Assembly: GCF_015350975.1 (NCBI RefSeq)
Contig: NZ_JADKRX010000004.1
Location: 1-64,000 of the forward strand
From: Curtobacterium sp. VKM Ac-1395
GTDB taxonomy: Bacteria > Actinomycetota > Actinomycetes > Actinomycetales > Microbacteriaceae
Direction of reading: 5' to 3'
Length of the DNA: 64,000 nt
Under the pieces are notes generated by a model, which was not told the origin of the DNA, searched no databases, and worked only from the letters and a program-made list of their open reading frames with translations. Shown piece by piece: positions 22,563 to 33,496 of the stretch; the stretch's first letter is position 1; every line of letters starts with the position of its first letter. The position numbers and the translations under genes are program-made.

Positions 22563-24341
22563 ATGACGACCACCGCCGACCTCGCCGCACGCCTGCGGAC
22601 GATGCCGGACCACGACCTCGAGCGACTGATCGTCGCCCGAGGCCTCCCCACCGCCGTGCTCGGCGAGACGGGCCCCCAGAGCATCACGGACTTCTTCGAC
22701 CTCGCCGAGGCCTTCCGTGCCGACGCCGCGGTCGACGCCGCCGTCGAACGACTCCCCCGACGCACCCTCCTCGCGCTCCGTGACGGCACGACCGGCCCGG
22801 ACCTCGACCCCGCGGTCGCGCTGGGCCTCGCCGACGAGGACGGCCGCGTCGACGACGCAGTCGCCCTGCGCGTGGCCGCCCACCCCGACCTGGTGGACCA
22901 GTCAGAGCAGACGGGAGGCCCGGGTGAGGCCCGCCCCGCCGCTGCGGTCCCCGACACGGCCGACCCCGCCACGCAGCGCACCACCGGCGCGGAGCACGCG
23001 TTCGCGACGATGACCGTCCTCGCCGAACTGCTGCGCGCGGTCGACGACGGCGCCGTCCGCGAGCTCGTCAAGGGCGGCATCGGCTCCCCGCTCGCCCGGG
23101 CGCTCGCGGAACGTTCCAGCGCCGACGCCGAGGTGGTGCCCGGGCGCCTGGGACTGCTCGAACGGATCCACTTCACCACGACCGACGACGGCACCTGGAC
23201 GCTGACCGACGCCGGTCGTGCGTGGCTGACCACCCCGTGGCCGTCCCGGTGGACCGACCTGGTGACCCGCTGGCACGACGGCCTCGACCCGGCCGTCCGC
23301 GAGGTCCTCGACGTCGCCGGGGACGACTGGCGGGACCTCGTCGTCCTCGGCCGCTGGGCGTACCCGGCCGGGGCCCGCTGGCTCGACGCGACCCTGCTCG
23401 ACGTCGCCGGCACCGCGGACGCCCTCGGCCTGACCGTCGAGGGCCGCGTCACCGAGACCGGCCGCACGCTCCTCGGTGACGACGAGCCCGCAGCCGTCCG
23501 CGCCGCCGAGGCCGACCTGCCGCAGACCGTCGAGGGCGTCTACCTGCAGCACGACCTGACGATCATCGCGCCGGGCCCGCTCGCCCCCGCGGCGGACGCC
23601 GAACTCCGCACCGTCGCCGATCTCGAGGCCCCCGGGCTCGCCGCGCGCTACCGCGTGTCCGAGGAGACACTCCGGCGGGCCCTGCGCGCCGGCAACTCCC
23701 AGCAGGACGTGATGGACCTGTTCGAGCGCATCGGCGTCACCGGCGTGCCCCAGCCGCTGGCGTACCTCGTCGACCAGGTCGCCGCCCGTGACGGCAGCAT
23801 CGTGGTGGACCGCGGTGAGGGCGGCATCGGTGCCGTGGTCCGCGGGACCGCCGACCAGCTCGACCTGATCGGGGTGGACGCCGAGCTGCGACAGCTGGCG
23901 TGGGAGCGCCCCGAGCTGACCACCCTGGTGACCCGCTACCCGGCGCACGTGGTGCACGCGGCGCTGGAGGACCAGCGGTACCCGGCCGTGCTGCAACCCG
24001 GGGCCCGCCCGGAGACGCACCACGGGCCTCCCGGCCGTCGCCGTGCACCGGGCCGCAGCCCGGAAGCCGCAGCGCACGCCGTCGTGGAACGCCTCCGTGT
24101 CACGACCGAACGCGGCGCTGCCGAACCGGAGCAGGAGTGGCTCGGACGGCAGATCGACCTGGCCGTCCGCGGTCGCACGCCGATCCGCGTGACGGTCCGC
24201 ATGCCGGACGGCAGTGAGCGGCCGTTCTCGATCGTCCCGACCTCCGTCGCCGCCGGCCGCATCCGCGGGAAGGACACCACGGCCGACGTGGAACGCACGC
24301 TGCCGCTGTCGCTCGTCGTGTCCGTCGACAGCGAAGCCTGA
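22563..24341 (+). CDS. Helicase-associated (XPB/Ssl2-like N-terminal) domain protein
   Basis: A 592-residue protein of the actinobacterial family encoded next to XPB-type helicases. It has a winged-helix-rich N-terminal half and a central XPB/Ssl2-like region: TVEGVYLQHDLTIIAPGPLA, then ADLEAPGLAARYRVSEETLRRAL and VPQPLAYLVDQVAARDG. There is no helicase ATP-binding motif, so it is probably a regulatory or DNA-contacting partner of the downstream helicase. GGAGG precedes the ATG. Two low-complexity Pro/Gly/Arg inserts (about residues 118-140 and 480-505) coincide with fragments of the GGAGGCC hairpin motif seen elsewhere in the window. Confidence 0.83.
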   Translation: MTTTADLAARLRTMPDHDLERLIVARGLPTAVLGETGPQSITDFFDLAEAFRADAAVDAAVERLPRRTLLALRDGTTGPDLDPAVALGLADEDGRVDDAVALRVAAHPDLVDQSEQTGGPGEARPAAAVPDTADPATQRTTGAEHAFATMTVLAELLRAVDDGAVRELVKGGIGSPLARALAERSSADAEVVPGRLGLLERIHFTTTDDGTWTLTDAGRAWLTTPWPSRWTDLVTRWHDGLDPAVREVLDVAGDDWRDLVVLGRWAYPAGARWLDATLLDVAGTADALGLTVEGRVTETGRTLLGDDEPAAVRAAEADLPQTVEGVYLQHDLTIIAPGPLAPAADAELRTVADLEAPGLAARYRVSEETLRRALRAGNSQQDVMDLFERIGVTGVPQPLAYLVDQVAARDGSIVVDRGEGGIGAVVRGTADQLDLIGVDAELRQLAWERPELTTLVTRYPAHVVHAALEDQRYPAVLQPGARPETHHGPPGRRRAPGRSPEAAAHAVVERLRVTTERGAAEPEQEWLGRQIDLAVRGRTPIRVTVRMPDGSERPFSIVPTSVAAGRIRGKDTTADVERTLPLSLVVSVDSEA

Positions 24342-24371
24342 CCCGGCCGTGCACGGCTAGGCTGGAAGGCC

Positions 24372-26087
24372 ATGAACGGACCGCTGATCGTCCAGAGCGA
24401 CCGCACCGTCCTGCTCGAGGTCGCGCACCCCGATGCCGAGGACGCGCGCCACGAGCTCGCCGCCTTCGCCGAGCTCGAACGCGCCCCCGAGCACGTGCAC
24501 ACCTACCGGGTCACCAGGCTCGGCCTGTGGAACGCGCGCGCAGCAGGACACGACGCCGAGAGCATGATCGGCACCCTCGAGCGCTTCGCGAAGTTCCCCG
24601 TCCCGCAGAGCGTCACCGTCGACATCCGTGACACCGTCGCCCGCTACGGGCGGCTCGTCATCCGGCGTGAAGACCCGGCGGACGCCCCCGTCATCGCGAT
24701 CTCCCCGACCGAGGAGCTCGAACGCCAGCCCCGGCTGCTGCTCACGGCGACCGACCCGTCGGTGCTCGCCGAGGTCGTCCGGTCCAAGCGCATCAAGCCG
24801 CTGCTCGGCGACAAGCGCTCCGACACCGCGATCGAGCTGCAGCAGTGGGCTCGTGGGCAGGTCAAGCAGGAGCTCGTGAAGATCGGCTGGCCGGCCGAGG
24901 ACCTCGCCGGCTACACGCCCGGGCAGCCCCACGCGATCGACCTCGACAACTCCGAGTGGGACCTGCGCCCGTACCAGCAGGACGCCGTCCAGAGCTTCTT
25001 CGCGCAGGGCTCCGGCGTCGTCGTGCTGCCCTGTGGCGCCGGCAAGACGCTCGTCGGTGCCGGGGCGATGGCCACGGTGAAGGCGACCACGCTCATCCTC
25101 GTCACGAACACCGTCTCCGCGCGGCAGTGGCGGTCCGAGCTGCTCCGCCGGACCTCCCTGACCGAGGAGGAGATCGGCGAGTACTCCGGCAGCGTCAAGG
25201 AGATCCGTCCGGTCACGATCGCGACGTACCAGATCCTCACCGCCCGCCGGAAGGGCGAGTACACGCACCTGTCGCTGCTCGACGCCCTCGACTGGGGCCT
25301 CGTGGTCTACGACGAGGTCCACCTGCTGCCGGCGCCGGTCTTCAAGCTGACCGCGGACCTGCAGGCCCGTCGCCGCCTGGGCCTCACGGCCACGCTCGTG
25401 CGCGAGGACGGGCGTGAAGGCGACGTCTTCTCCCTCATCGGCCCGAAGCGGTACGACGCCCCGTGGAAGGAGATCGAGGCCCAGGGCTACATCTCCCCCG
25501 CCGAGTGCTACGAGGTCCGCGTGGACCTGCCGCACGAGGACCGCCTGGAGTACGCGGCGTCGAGCGACGACGAGCGCTACCGCCTCGCCGCGACGTCCCC
25601 CGCCAAGACCCCCGTCGTCCGCGAGCTCATCGAGAAGCACCGTGGCGAGCAGATCCTGGTCATCGGGCAGTACATCGACCAGCTCGACGCCCTGGCACAG
25701 TCCCTGGACGCCGCCGAGATCACCGGTGCGACGCCCGTCGACGAGCGCGAGCGGCTGTACCAGTCGTTCCGCGACGGCGACATCGACGTGCTCGTCGTGT
25801 CGAAGGTCGCGAACTTCTCCGTGGACCTGCCCGACGCGACCGTGGCGATCCAGGTCTCCGGCTCGTTCGGGTCCCGGCAGGAAGAAGCGCAGCGTCTCGG
25901 CCGACTCCTCCGTCCGAACAAGGACGGCCTGCCCGCGTCGTTCTACACGCTCGTGACGCGGGACACCGTCGACCAGGACTTCGCCCAGAACCGGCAGCGG
26001 TTCCTGGCCGAGCAGGGGTACTCGTACACGATCCTCGACGCGGACCAGGTCCAGGGGGCGCCCCATGCGCTCTCAGGAAACGCTTAG
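24372..26087 (+). CDS. XPB-type DNA repair helicase
   Basis: A 571-residue superfamily-2 helicase, related to eukaryotic XPB/ERCC3 and common in Actinobacteria. The N-terminal domain has AAFAELERAPEHVHTYRVTR. The ATPase motifs are LPCGAGKT (Lys225), YDEVH (DEVH box at 314-317), LTATL, and a C-terminal helicase motif VSGSFGSRQEEAQRLGRLLR. It is a 3'-5' ATP-dependent helicase/translocase, presumably in nucleotide excision repair. It follows the helicase-associated gene by 30 bases and is likely in the same operon. Confidence 0.93.
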   Translation: MNGPLIVQSDRTVLLEVAHPDAEDARHELAAFAELERAPEHVHTYRVTRLGLWNARAAGHDAESMIGTLERFAKFPVPQSVTVDIRDTVARYGRLVIRREDPADAPVIAISPTEELERQPRLLLTATDPSVLAEVVRSKRIKPLLGDKRSDTAIELQQWARGQVKQELVKIGWPAEDLAGYTPGQPHAIDLDNSEWDLRPYQQDAVQSFFAQGSGVVVLPCGAGKTLVGAGAMATVKATTLILVTNTVSARQWRSELLRRTSLTEEEIGEYSGSVKEIRPVTIATYQILTARRKGEYTHLSLLDALDWGLVVYDEVHLLPAPVFKLTADLQARRRLGLTATLVREDGREGDVFSLIGPKRYDAPWKEIEAQGYISPAECYEVRVDLPHEDRLEYAASSDDERYRLAATSPAKTPVVRELIEKHRGEQILVIGQYIDQLDALAQSLDAAEITGATPVDERERLYQSFRDGDIDVLVVSKVANFSVDLPDATVAIQVSGSFGSRQEEAQRLGRLLRPNKDGLPASFYTLVTRDTVDQDFAQNRQRFLAEQGYSYTILDADQVQGAPHALSGNA

Positions 26088-26109
26088 ACAACAGTCAGAT
26101 GATAGGGGC

Positions 26110-26805
26110 ATGACCGATGGCCCCAAGATCCTGATCGTCGACGACGAGCCGAACATCCGCGACCTCCTCACGACCTCGCTGCGCTTCGCCGGGTTCGCCG
26201 TCCGAGCGGTCGGCAACGGGGCACAGGCGATCTCCGCCGTGCTGGAGGAAGAGCCCGACCTGATCATCCTCGACGTCATGCTGCCGGACATGAACGGCTT
26301 CGGCGTCACCAAGCGCCTCCGGTCCTCCGGCTACACCTCGCCGATCCTGTTCCTGACGGCGAAGGACGACACCGAGGACAAGATCACCGGCCTCACCGTC
26401 GGCGGCGACGACTACGTCACCAAGCCGTTCTCGCTCGACGAGATCGTCGCCCGCATCAAGGCGATCCTGCGTCGCACGATGAACGACGAAGAGGACGCCA
26501 TCATCCGGGCCGGCGAGCTCACGATGGACCAGGACACCCACGAGGTCACGATCGGCGACGCGCAGATCGAGCTCTCCCCCACCGAGTTCAAGCTGCTGCG
26601 CTACCTGATGCTCAACCCGAACCGCGTGCTGTCGAAGGCGCAGATCCTCGACCACGTGTGGGAGTACGACTTCAACGGCGACGCCGGCATCGTCGAGTCC
26701 TACATCTCGTACCTGCGTCGCAAGCTCGACCAGTACTCCACCGAGCCGATCATCCAGACCAAGCGCGGGTTCGGCTACATGCTCAAGGCCTCGAAGGCCT
26801 CCTAG
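26110..26805 (+). CDS. OmpR/PhoB-type response regulator
   Basis: A 231-residue regulator with a receiver domain (ILIVDDEPNIRDLL, phosphoacceptor Asp55 in LIILDVMLPD, Thr-Ala-Lys in FLTAKDD, Lys in VTKPFS). A winged helix follows (ELSPTEFKLLRYLMLNPNRV, then VESYISYLRRKLDQ). It is 22 bases after the helicase and 64 bases before its cognate sensor kinase, with a hairpin in that gap. The pair belongs to the actinobacterial TrcR/TcrX-like group by appearance; the signal is unknown. Confidence 0.93.
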   Translation: MTDGPKILIVDDEPNIRDLLTTSLRFAGFAVRAVGNGAQAISAVLEEEPDLIILDVMLPDMNGFGVTKRLRSSGYTSPILFLTAKDDTEDKITGLTVGGDDYVTKPFSLDEIVARIKAILRRTMNDEEDAIIRAGELTMDQDTHEVTIGDAQIELSPTEFKLLRYLMLNPNRVLSKAQILDHVWEYDFNGDAGIVESYISYLRRKLDQYSTEPIIQTKRGFGYMLKASKAS

Positions 26806-26819
26806 TTCCAGGCTGTTCA

Positions 26820-26852
26820 CGGCGGTCACCGGGTTTCGCCCGGTGGCCGCCG
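26820..26852. terminator. Hairpin between response regulator and sensor kinase genes
   Basis: A 14-bp stem (one G-U pair) with loop TTTCG. It has no T-run and probably attenuates or stabilises, setting the ratio of regulator to kinase rather than ending the operon. Confidence 0.55.
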
Positions 26853-26869
26853 TCTATCGTGAGGGCAGC

Positions 26870-28573
26870 ATGCACTCCAGAATGAACCGCTGGTGGGACG
26901 GCATCTCCCTGCGAACCAAGATCACCGGCATCACGGTGCTCCTGGTGGCGCTCGGGCTGCTCGTCGCCGGCCTCGGCACGATGACCGTGCTGTCGAACTA
27001 CCTGGTCTCCCGCCTGGACACCCAGGTCAGCACGACGAGCTCGCAGCTCGAGGGCCAGAACGTCAGCGACGGGGAGCAGTACTGCAAGCTGTCGGTCGTC
27101 CTCGAGAAGAGCTCGTACGTCGCCGCGTACGACAGCGACGGCAAGCAGATCTGCGACACCCAGTCGACGTCGCAGCCGGACATCTCCCGGATGCGGTTCT
27201 CCGGTGCCGCAGCAGCGGGCAAGCCGTTCAGCCTCTACGACAAGCAGCACAACCACGAGTGGCGAGCGCAGGTCATCCCGGCGAACCTGCAGAACCTGTC
27301 GACCGGCGCCACCGAGACCGGCTACGTGCTCGTCGCCGTGTCGAGCGCCGACACCGACCAGACCATCGCCCGCTTCACGTTCATCTTCCTGGGGTTCGGC
27401 GCCTCGGTCATCCTGCTCGGGGCCATGCTCACCCGGCTGCTCGTCACCGCGACCTTCGACCCGCTCCGCGACGTCGAGGACACCGCCGCCCGCTTCGCCG
27501 CGGGGGACTTCAACCAGCGCCTCGACGCCGACACCCCGAACACCGAGGTCGGCCGGCTGAACCGCTCCCTGAACGCCATGCTCGAGCGGATCGACAGCGC
27601 CTTCGAGGACCGCGAACGCACCATCGCGCAGATGCGCCGCTTCGTCGGTGACGCCTCCCACGAGCTCCGCACGCCGCTGGTGTCCCTCCGCGGGTACGCC
27701 GAGCTGTACCGCATGGGCGCCCTCCGCAAGGAGGAAGACGTCGCCCAGGCGATGGAGCGCATCGAGAAGGAGGCCAAGCGCATGGGACTCCTCGTGCAGG
27801 ACCTCCTCCAGCTCGCCCGCATCGACGAGTCCAAGCCGCTCGAGCTCGGGCCGGTCGACCTCGTCGCCATCGCGCGTGACTCGGCGCTCGACACGATGGC
27901 GTCGAACCCCGACCGCGAGATCCAGGTGCTCGTCGAGGACGTGCCCCAGGCTGTCCGGGCTCCCTCGGCCTTCGGCCCCGCAGCCACGCCTGCCCCCGAT
28001 GCCGTCCCGACATCGCCGTCAGCTGCGACCAACACCACCGGCCCGATCGCCTTCTCCCGCCAGACCATCGCGCGCCTCCGTGCTCGTCGTGGCCGCGCGA
28101 TGGACGTCGAGTCGGAGTCGCAGCCCGGCACCGAGACCACCCCGATGCCCACCGTGGTGCTGCCGAAGCGCCCGCCGATCGTCCTGGCCGAGGAGAACAA
28201 GATCCGCCAGGTCGTGACGAACCTGATGGGCAACGCGATGCGCTTCACCGCGCACGACGACCCCATCGAGATCGGCATCGGCGTGGACGACGACCGGGGC
28301 ATGGCGCACATCGACGTCATCGACCACGGCGAGGGCATCCCGCCGCAGCTCCGCGACAAGATCTTCCAGCGGTTCTGGCGTGCCGACACCTCCCGCGCGC
28401 GCGACACCGGCGGCTCGGGCCTCGGGCTCGCCATCGTGTCGGGCATCGTCGCCGCGCACCAGGGATCGGTCGAGGTCATCGACACCGTGGGCGGTGGCGC
28501 CACCTTCCGCATCTGGCTCCCCCTGCTCCCCCGCGACTACACCCCCGCCCCGCTCCCCACCCCCGAGTCCTGA
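26870..28573 (+). CDS. Sensor histidine kinase with an insertion in the ATPase domain
   Basis: A 567-residue kinase with two membrane helices (about 17-45 and 165-190) around an extracellular sensor of some 120 residues, then HAMP, HisKA and HATPase. The phosphorylated His264 is in ASHELRTP. The N box is NLMGNAMRFT, followed by DHGEGIPP and GGSGLGLAIV. Between the first ATPase strand (about 360) and NKIRQVVTNL (about 440) lies an extra segment of 75 residues rich in Pro, Ala, Thr and Arg that other kinases lack. The start at 26870 has GAGGG upstream. It is the partner of the preceding response regulator. Confidence 0.92.
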   Translation: MHSRMNRWWDGISLRTKITGITVLLVALGLLVAGLGTMTVLSNYLVSRLDTQVSTTSSQLEGQNVSDGEQYCKLSVVLEKSSYVAAYDSDGKQICDTQSTSQPDISRMRFSGAAAAGKPFSLYDKQHNHEWRAQVIPANLQNLSTGATETGYVLVAVSSADTDQTIARFTFIFLGFGASVILLGAMLTRLLVTATFDPLRDVEDTAARFAAGDFNQRLDADTPNTEVGRLNRSLNAMLERIDSAFEDRERTIAQMRRFVGDASHELRTPLVSLRGYAELYRMGALRKEEDVAQAMERIEKEAKRMGLLVQDLLQLARIDESKPLELGPVDLVAIARDSALDTMASNPDREIQVLVEDVPQAVRAPSAFGPAATPAPDAVPTSPSAATNTTGPIAFSRQTIARLRARRGRAMDVESESQPGTETTPMPTVVLPKRPPIVLAEENKIRQVVTNLMGNAMRFTAHDDPIEIGIGVDDDRGMAHIDVIDHGEGIPPQLRDKIFQRFWRADTSRARDTGGSGLGLAIVSGIVAAHQGSVEVIDTVGGGATFRIWLPLLPRDYTPAPLPTPES

Positions 28574-28620
28574 CCCGGGCCCGCCGCCACGGCCGCGCCC
28601 CCGGGGCGCCGGTGCCCCGC

Positions 28621-28678
28621 CCCCGCGAGTCCTGACCCCCGGGTCCAGGCCCCGCGAGTCCTGACCCCCGGGTCCAGG
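28621..28678. repeat. Two tandem 29-bp repeats after the kinase gene
   Basis: Unit CCCCGCGAGTCCTGACCCCC plus GGGTCCAGG occurs at 28621-28649 and 28650-28678, identical, with a further partial copy from 28679. A similar sequence closes the kinase gene at about 28559-28580, so the array may have arisen by duplication of the gene end. Two units with no spacer are not a CRISPR. Confidence 0.85.
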
Positions 28679-28683
28679 CCCCG

Positions 28684-28803
28684 CGACCGGTCGCAACACC
28701 CCGCTCAGTTCCGCCGAGTGGGCGAAGAACGTCGTTCGACGGGCGCTCATCCGACGTGCTCTGACCAGTCGACGGATGTCCGTCGGGGAGTCTCGACCAC
28801 TCG
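28684..28803. repeat. Interspersed palindromic element, copy A
   Basis: An element of 120 bp with imperfect terminal inverted repeats of about 38-40 bp (left arm 28684-28721, right arm 28764-28803). The left arm starts CGACCGGTCGCAACACCCCG. Related copies occur at 29869-29985, 46299-46419, 46522-46641, 50396-50513 and 50677-50795. It lies between the 3' ends of two convergent genes. Confidence 0.75.
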
Positions 28804-28834
28804 AGGCCGCGGCTTCACCGACAGCGCGTCCTCC

Positions 28835-29743
28835 TCACGCCGCGAATCGACGAACCGTGGCCAGTCGCTGCTCGAACGCCTGACGGAGTCGCTCGAACAC
28901 GACAGCCGGCCGGTGCGCATCCGCCGACGTCGCGTGGATGGCGATCCAGTCGTTGACGGTGAAGCCGTTGTCGCGCCGCTGGTCGTGGTGGAACGCGTCG
29001 CGCTCCCGGTGGTGGTCCCCGTCGTACTCGAACGCGATGCGGTGATCCGGCCACGCCATGTCCACGCGACCGAGCAACCGGCCGTCCGGGTCACGAACTT
29101 CGACGTTCAGCTCCGGCTCCGGGAACCCGGCGTCCACGATCGCCAACCGGAACCAGGTCTCCATCGCCGACTCCGATCCCACTCGGACCAGGTCGACCGC
29201 CGTCCGCGCGGCCACCGCAGATCGGGACCCCGGAACGATCGCGCCGAACAGGTCTGCCATTGTCGTCGTCAGGTCGCTCCGCCCCACGAAGTGGTCTCCG
29301 ACCGCGACGAGGGCACGGGTCCCCAGCAGCGGAACGCACTGCGCCCACGTGTCCTCGGGTGTGGACAGCCATCGCCCCGCCACCTCGATGACTCCAGACG
29401 CCGAGAGACGGTGGCCATGGACCCGTGCCCGCCGCATCCGAGGGCCCGTCCCGCTCGTCGAGACGTGCACGGTCTGCTCGCGCTGCACTGCCAGCGGCAG
29501 AGGTGCTCCCCAGAGCCGGGCAGCGGTCGTGTGGCTGAAGAACTGATCCGGACGCATCACGAGCGACAGCGCTTCGACGAAGGACTCGAAGTCGTCACCG
29601 CCCGCCGCCACTCGGACTCCGTGGACCGGTGCGGCCAGGTCGGAGCGACGGAGGCGCTCGGCGTTCACGCCCATCCCGACAGCGTCAGCGACCCGGAAGG
29701 GTCGGTGCGAGAGGGCATCGGGAAGCGGTTGCAGGCGAGGCAT
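28835..29743 (-). CDS. Orphan protein with Vsr/DUF559-like nuclease domain
   Basis: A 302-residue protein of the common actinobacterial type often labelled AbiEi-like antitoxin or DUF559. The N-terminal half has LVMRPDQFFSHTTAARLWG and a winged-helix-like part. The C-terminal half has ETWFRLAIVDAGFPEPELN, then GRVDMAWPDHRIAFEYDGDH, a PD-(D/E)xK-type nuclease core (Asp, Glu, Tyr-Asp-Gly). No toxin gene is adjacent, so I make no toxin-antitoxin claim. The start at 29743 has GGAGG upstream; the longer frame to 29932 runs into a repeat element. Confidence 0.7.
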   Translation of the reverse strand: MPRLQPLPDALSHRPFRVADAVGMGVNAERLRRSDLAAPVHGVRVAAGGDDFESFVEALSLVMRPDQFFSHTTAARLWGAPLPLAVQREQTVHVSTSGTGPRMRRARVHGHRLSASGVIEVAGRWLSTPEDTWAQCVPLLGTRALVAVGDHFVGRSDLTTTMADLFGAIVPGSRSAVAARTAVDLVRVGSESAMETWFRLAIVDAGFPEPELNVEVRDPDGRLLGRVDMAWPDHRIAFEYDGDHHRERDAFHHDQRRDNGFTVNDWIAIHATSADAHRPAVVFERLRQAFEQRLATVRRFAA

Positions 29744-30096
29744 CCCACATCCTCCGGCGGGCGGGGCCGAACGCGACCCACGCCGGACCGGACTGTGGAG
29801 AACGTGCTGGCCCGAGCCTCCTGTGCGGAACCGCGTCGTCCCGGATCCCGCCCTGGCGGCGCTTCCACAGGTCACGACACACCGGCGGTGACCTGCCCAC
29901 TGGTCCGAACTGGTCGTTTGAAGCGAGCCCAAGCGACGTTCTGCGGCCGCTCGGCGGACGTGAGCGGGGTGTTGTGACCGGTCGGACTGGACTCACACAC
30001 GCGCGTGCGACGCGCACGCACCGCACGCCCCGGGACGCACGGGCGCACCCGCGCACGCACGCACCGCCCGCCCCCGGACGCCCGCCCCCGGACGCA
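29744..30096. other. Intergenic region with repeat element and GC-rich low-complexity DNA
   Basis: No gene seen. It contains repeat copy C (29869-29985). It also has an alternating purine-pyrimidine stretch rich in GCGCACGC words at about 29995-30090 that could adopt Z-DNA, directly before the groEL terminator. Confidence 0.6.
29869..29985. repeat. Interspersed palindromic element, copy C
   Basis: 117 bp. The right arm 29944-29985 is a close match to the family (on the minus strand it reads CCGACCGGTCACAACACCCC). The left arm 29869-29907 is more diverged (GGTCACGACACACCGG). It lies between a gene start and the groEL 3' end, the only copy not between convergent genes. Confidence 0.65.
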
Positions 30097-30133
30097 GGAA
30101 GGCCCCCGCACGCTGAGCGTGCGGGGGCCTTCC
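30097..30133. terminator. groEL terminator hairpin
   Basis: GGAAGGCCCCCGCACGC (30097-30113) is exactly mirrored at 30117-30133 with a TGA loop. It lies 13 bases after the groEL stop. Confidence 0.85.
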
Positions 30134-30145
30134 GTGGCGCTGGGA

Positions 30146-32199
<2,054 letters not shown>

Positions 32200-32349
32200 G
32201 ATCTGTTGCTCCCTGCGGTACAGCTGTAGCGATCAACGGCATCGTTCGGGTGATGCCGCGGGTCCGAGTGCGTGCACGCCTCACCCGGGTGTTCCTGGCG
32301 TCCGTCCCGAAGCGGGACGTCATTCCGAGCACTCCGGTGACCACTTGTG

Positions 32350-32377
32350 ACTCTAATCAGGAACGGCGTCCGGACAA
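32350..32377 (-). promoter_or_regulatory. cspA promoter with long 5' leader
   Basis: Minus-strand TTGTCC (32377-32372), 16 bases, TAGAGT (32355-32350), predicting a leader of about 145 bases. I find no gene between 32200 and 32486. Confidence 0.5.
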
Positions 32378-32486
32378 GGGCTGTCACGCACATTCCGCGC
32401 TGATTCCTCATGAACTCAACGTGCCGGAAACACCGTCGTCACATTGACCCCGCGGAATGCGGATCAATCACCGCGAAAGCACCCGG

Positions 32487-33098
32487 TCAGCCGCGGTAGT
32501 CCGCCCCGAGCACCACGCTGACGTCGGCGTTCGGGAACGCCGCCGACTGCTGCACGGCCGTCACCCCGAGCGACGCCGCGATGCCCTGCGCGACCGCCGC
32601 CTGCGACGCCTGCTGGTAGTACACGATCGTCGCGGTCGCCCCCGTCGTGCCGGCGTCCCCGGTCGACGTGACCTTCCACCCGGCGGTCGTCAGCTTCGTG
32701 GACGCGTTCGCGGCGAGCCCGCTCGTGGTCGTCCCGTTCAGCACGACCACGGTCGTGGCGCCCTGGTCCGTCGGTGCGGCCGCCGCGGGCGACGAGGCGT
32801 CACCGGCACCAGCGCCGGCGTCCGGACCGCTCGATCCGCCTGCGGACGGCGAGGCGGACGAGGTCGCCGACGACGACGCGGACGACGACGGCGACGAGCT
32901 GCTGCCGCCTCCGGTGAACGAGTAGCTGCCGTTCAGCAGCGCGAGCACGAGCACCCCGATGCCGACGAGCACCCCGGTCGCGAGCGCAGCCCAGGCGAAC
33001 GCGATCCAGCCGCGGCCACGACGGTGCACACCACGGTGCGCTCCGACTCGTGGCCCGTCGGTCACGTCGTCGAAGCGGTCATGGGAGAATCTCGTCAT
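32487..33098 (-). CDS. LytR C-terminal-domain envelope protein
   Basis: A 203-residue single-pass membrane protein: basic N-terminus, membrane helix at about 31-55, a Ser/Ala-rich linker, and a LytR_C domain from about 112 (TTVVVLNGTTTSGLAANAST, later VSVVLGADYRG). The catalytic LCP domain of LytR-CpsA-Psr ligases is absent, so it is probably an accessory wall protein. Its ATG overlaps the stop of the DUF3263 gene by four bases, an arrangement conserved in Actinobacteria. Confidence 0.87.
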   Translation of the reverse strand: MTRFSHDRFDDVTDGPRVGAHRGVHRRGRGWIAFAWAALATGVLVGIGVLVLALLNGSYSFTGGGSSSSPSSSASSSATSSASPSAGGSSGPDAGAGAGDASSPAAAAPTDQGATTVVVLNGTTTSGLAANASTKLTTAGWKVTSTGDAGTTGATATIVYYQQASQAAVAQGIAASLGVTAVQQSAAFPNADVSVVLGADYRG

Positions 33099-33427
33099 CG
33101 TTCCTCTTCGGTTCGGTGGGCGTCGGCGGGTGCGACGAAGCTGCGAGCAGCGCGTGCACTCGTCCGCGTTCGCCGCAGACGCTGGAGTCGACCGACGAGC
33201 TGCGGGTCGTACGCGAGCGCCGCCGGTGTGTCGATCACCCGGTTGAGCACCTGGTAGTAGCGGGCCGGGGACATGTCGAACTCCACCCGGATCTCCGCTT
33301 CCTTCGTCCGGTCGTGCCGCGCGCGGTCGTGCTCGAAGGCGAGCACGTGCTTCGCGAGCTCACTGAGCTCGTCCGCGGGGATGGTGGTCACGACGGTCCG
33401 ATCACATTCGGGCAACGGGTCTCGCAC
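33095..33427 (-). CDS. DUF3263 family small DNA-binding-like protein
   Basis: A 110-residue protein. The core LAKHVLAFEHDRARHDRTKE, then EIRVEFDMSPARYYQVLNRV, is the DUF3263 helix-turn-helix-like signature. Function unknown. It is translationally coupled to the LytR_C gene. The GTG at 33427 is used here; a second GTG twelve codons in (33391), giving MTTIPADELSEL, is equally likely because a TACGAT -10-like hexamer abuts the first. Confidence 0.83.
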   Translation of the reverse strand: MRDPLPECDRTVVTTIPADELSELAKHVLAFEHDRARHDRTKEAEIRVEFDMSPARYYQVLNRVIDTPAALAYDPQLVGRLQRLRRTRTSARAARSFVAPADAHRTEEER

Positions 33428-33496
33428 ATCGTAGGGGTGCGGCGGATGGTCACCCTGGCATGGCGCTGGACTGTCGTGGATTCACCCTCAGGACCG

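Noticed and set aside
28621..28678. Possible CRISPR from 29-bp repeats
   Set aside because: Only two copies in direct contact with no spacers and no cas genes; a simple tandem duplication.
28835..29743. A complete AbiE-type toxin-antitoxin system
   Set aside because: Only one gene of AbiEi/DUF559 type is present and its neighbours are unrelated, so there is no toxin partner.
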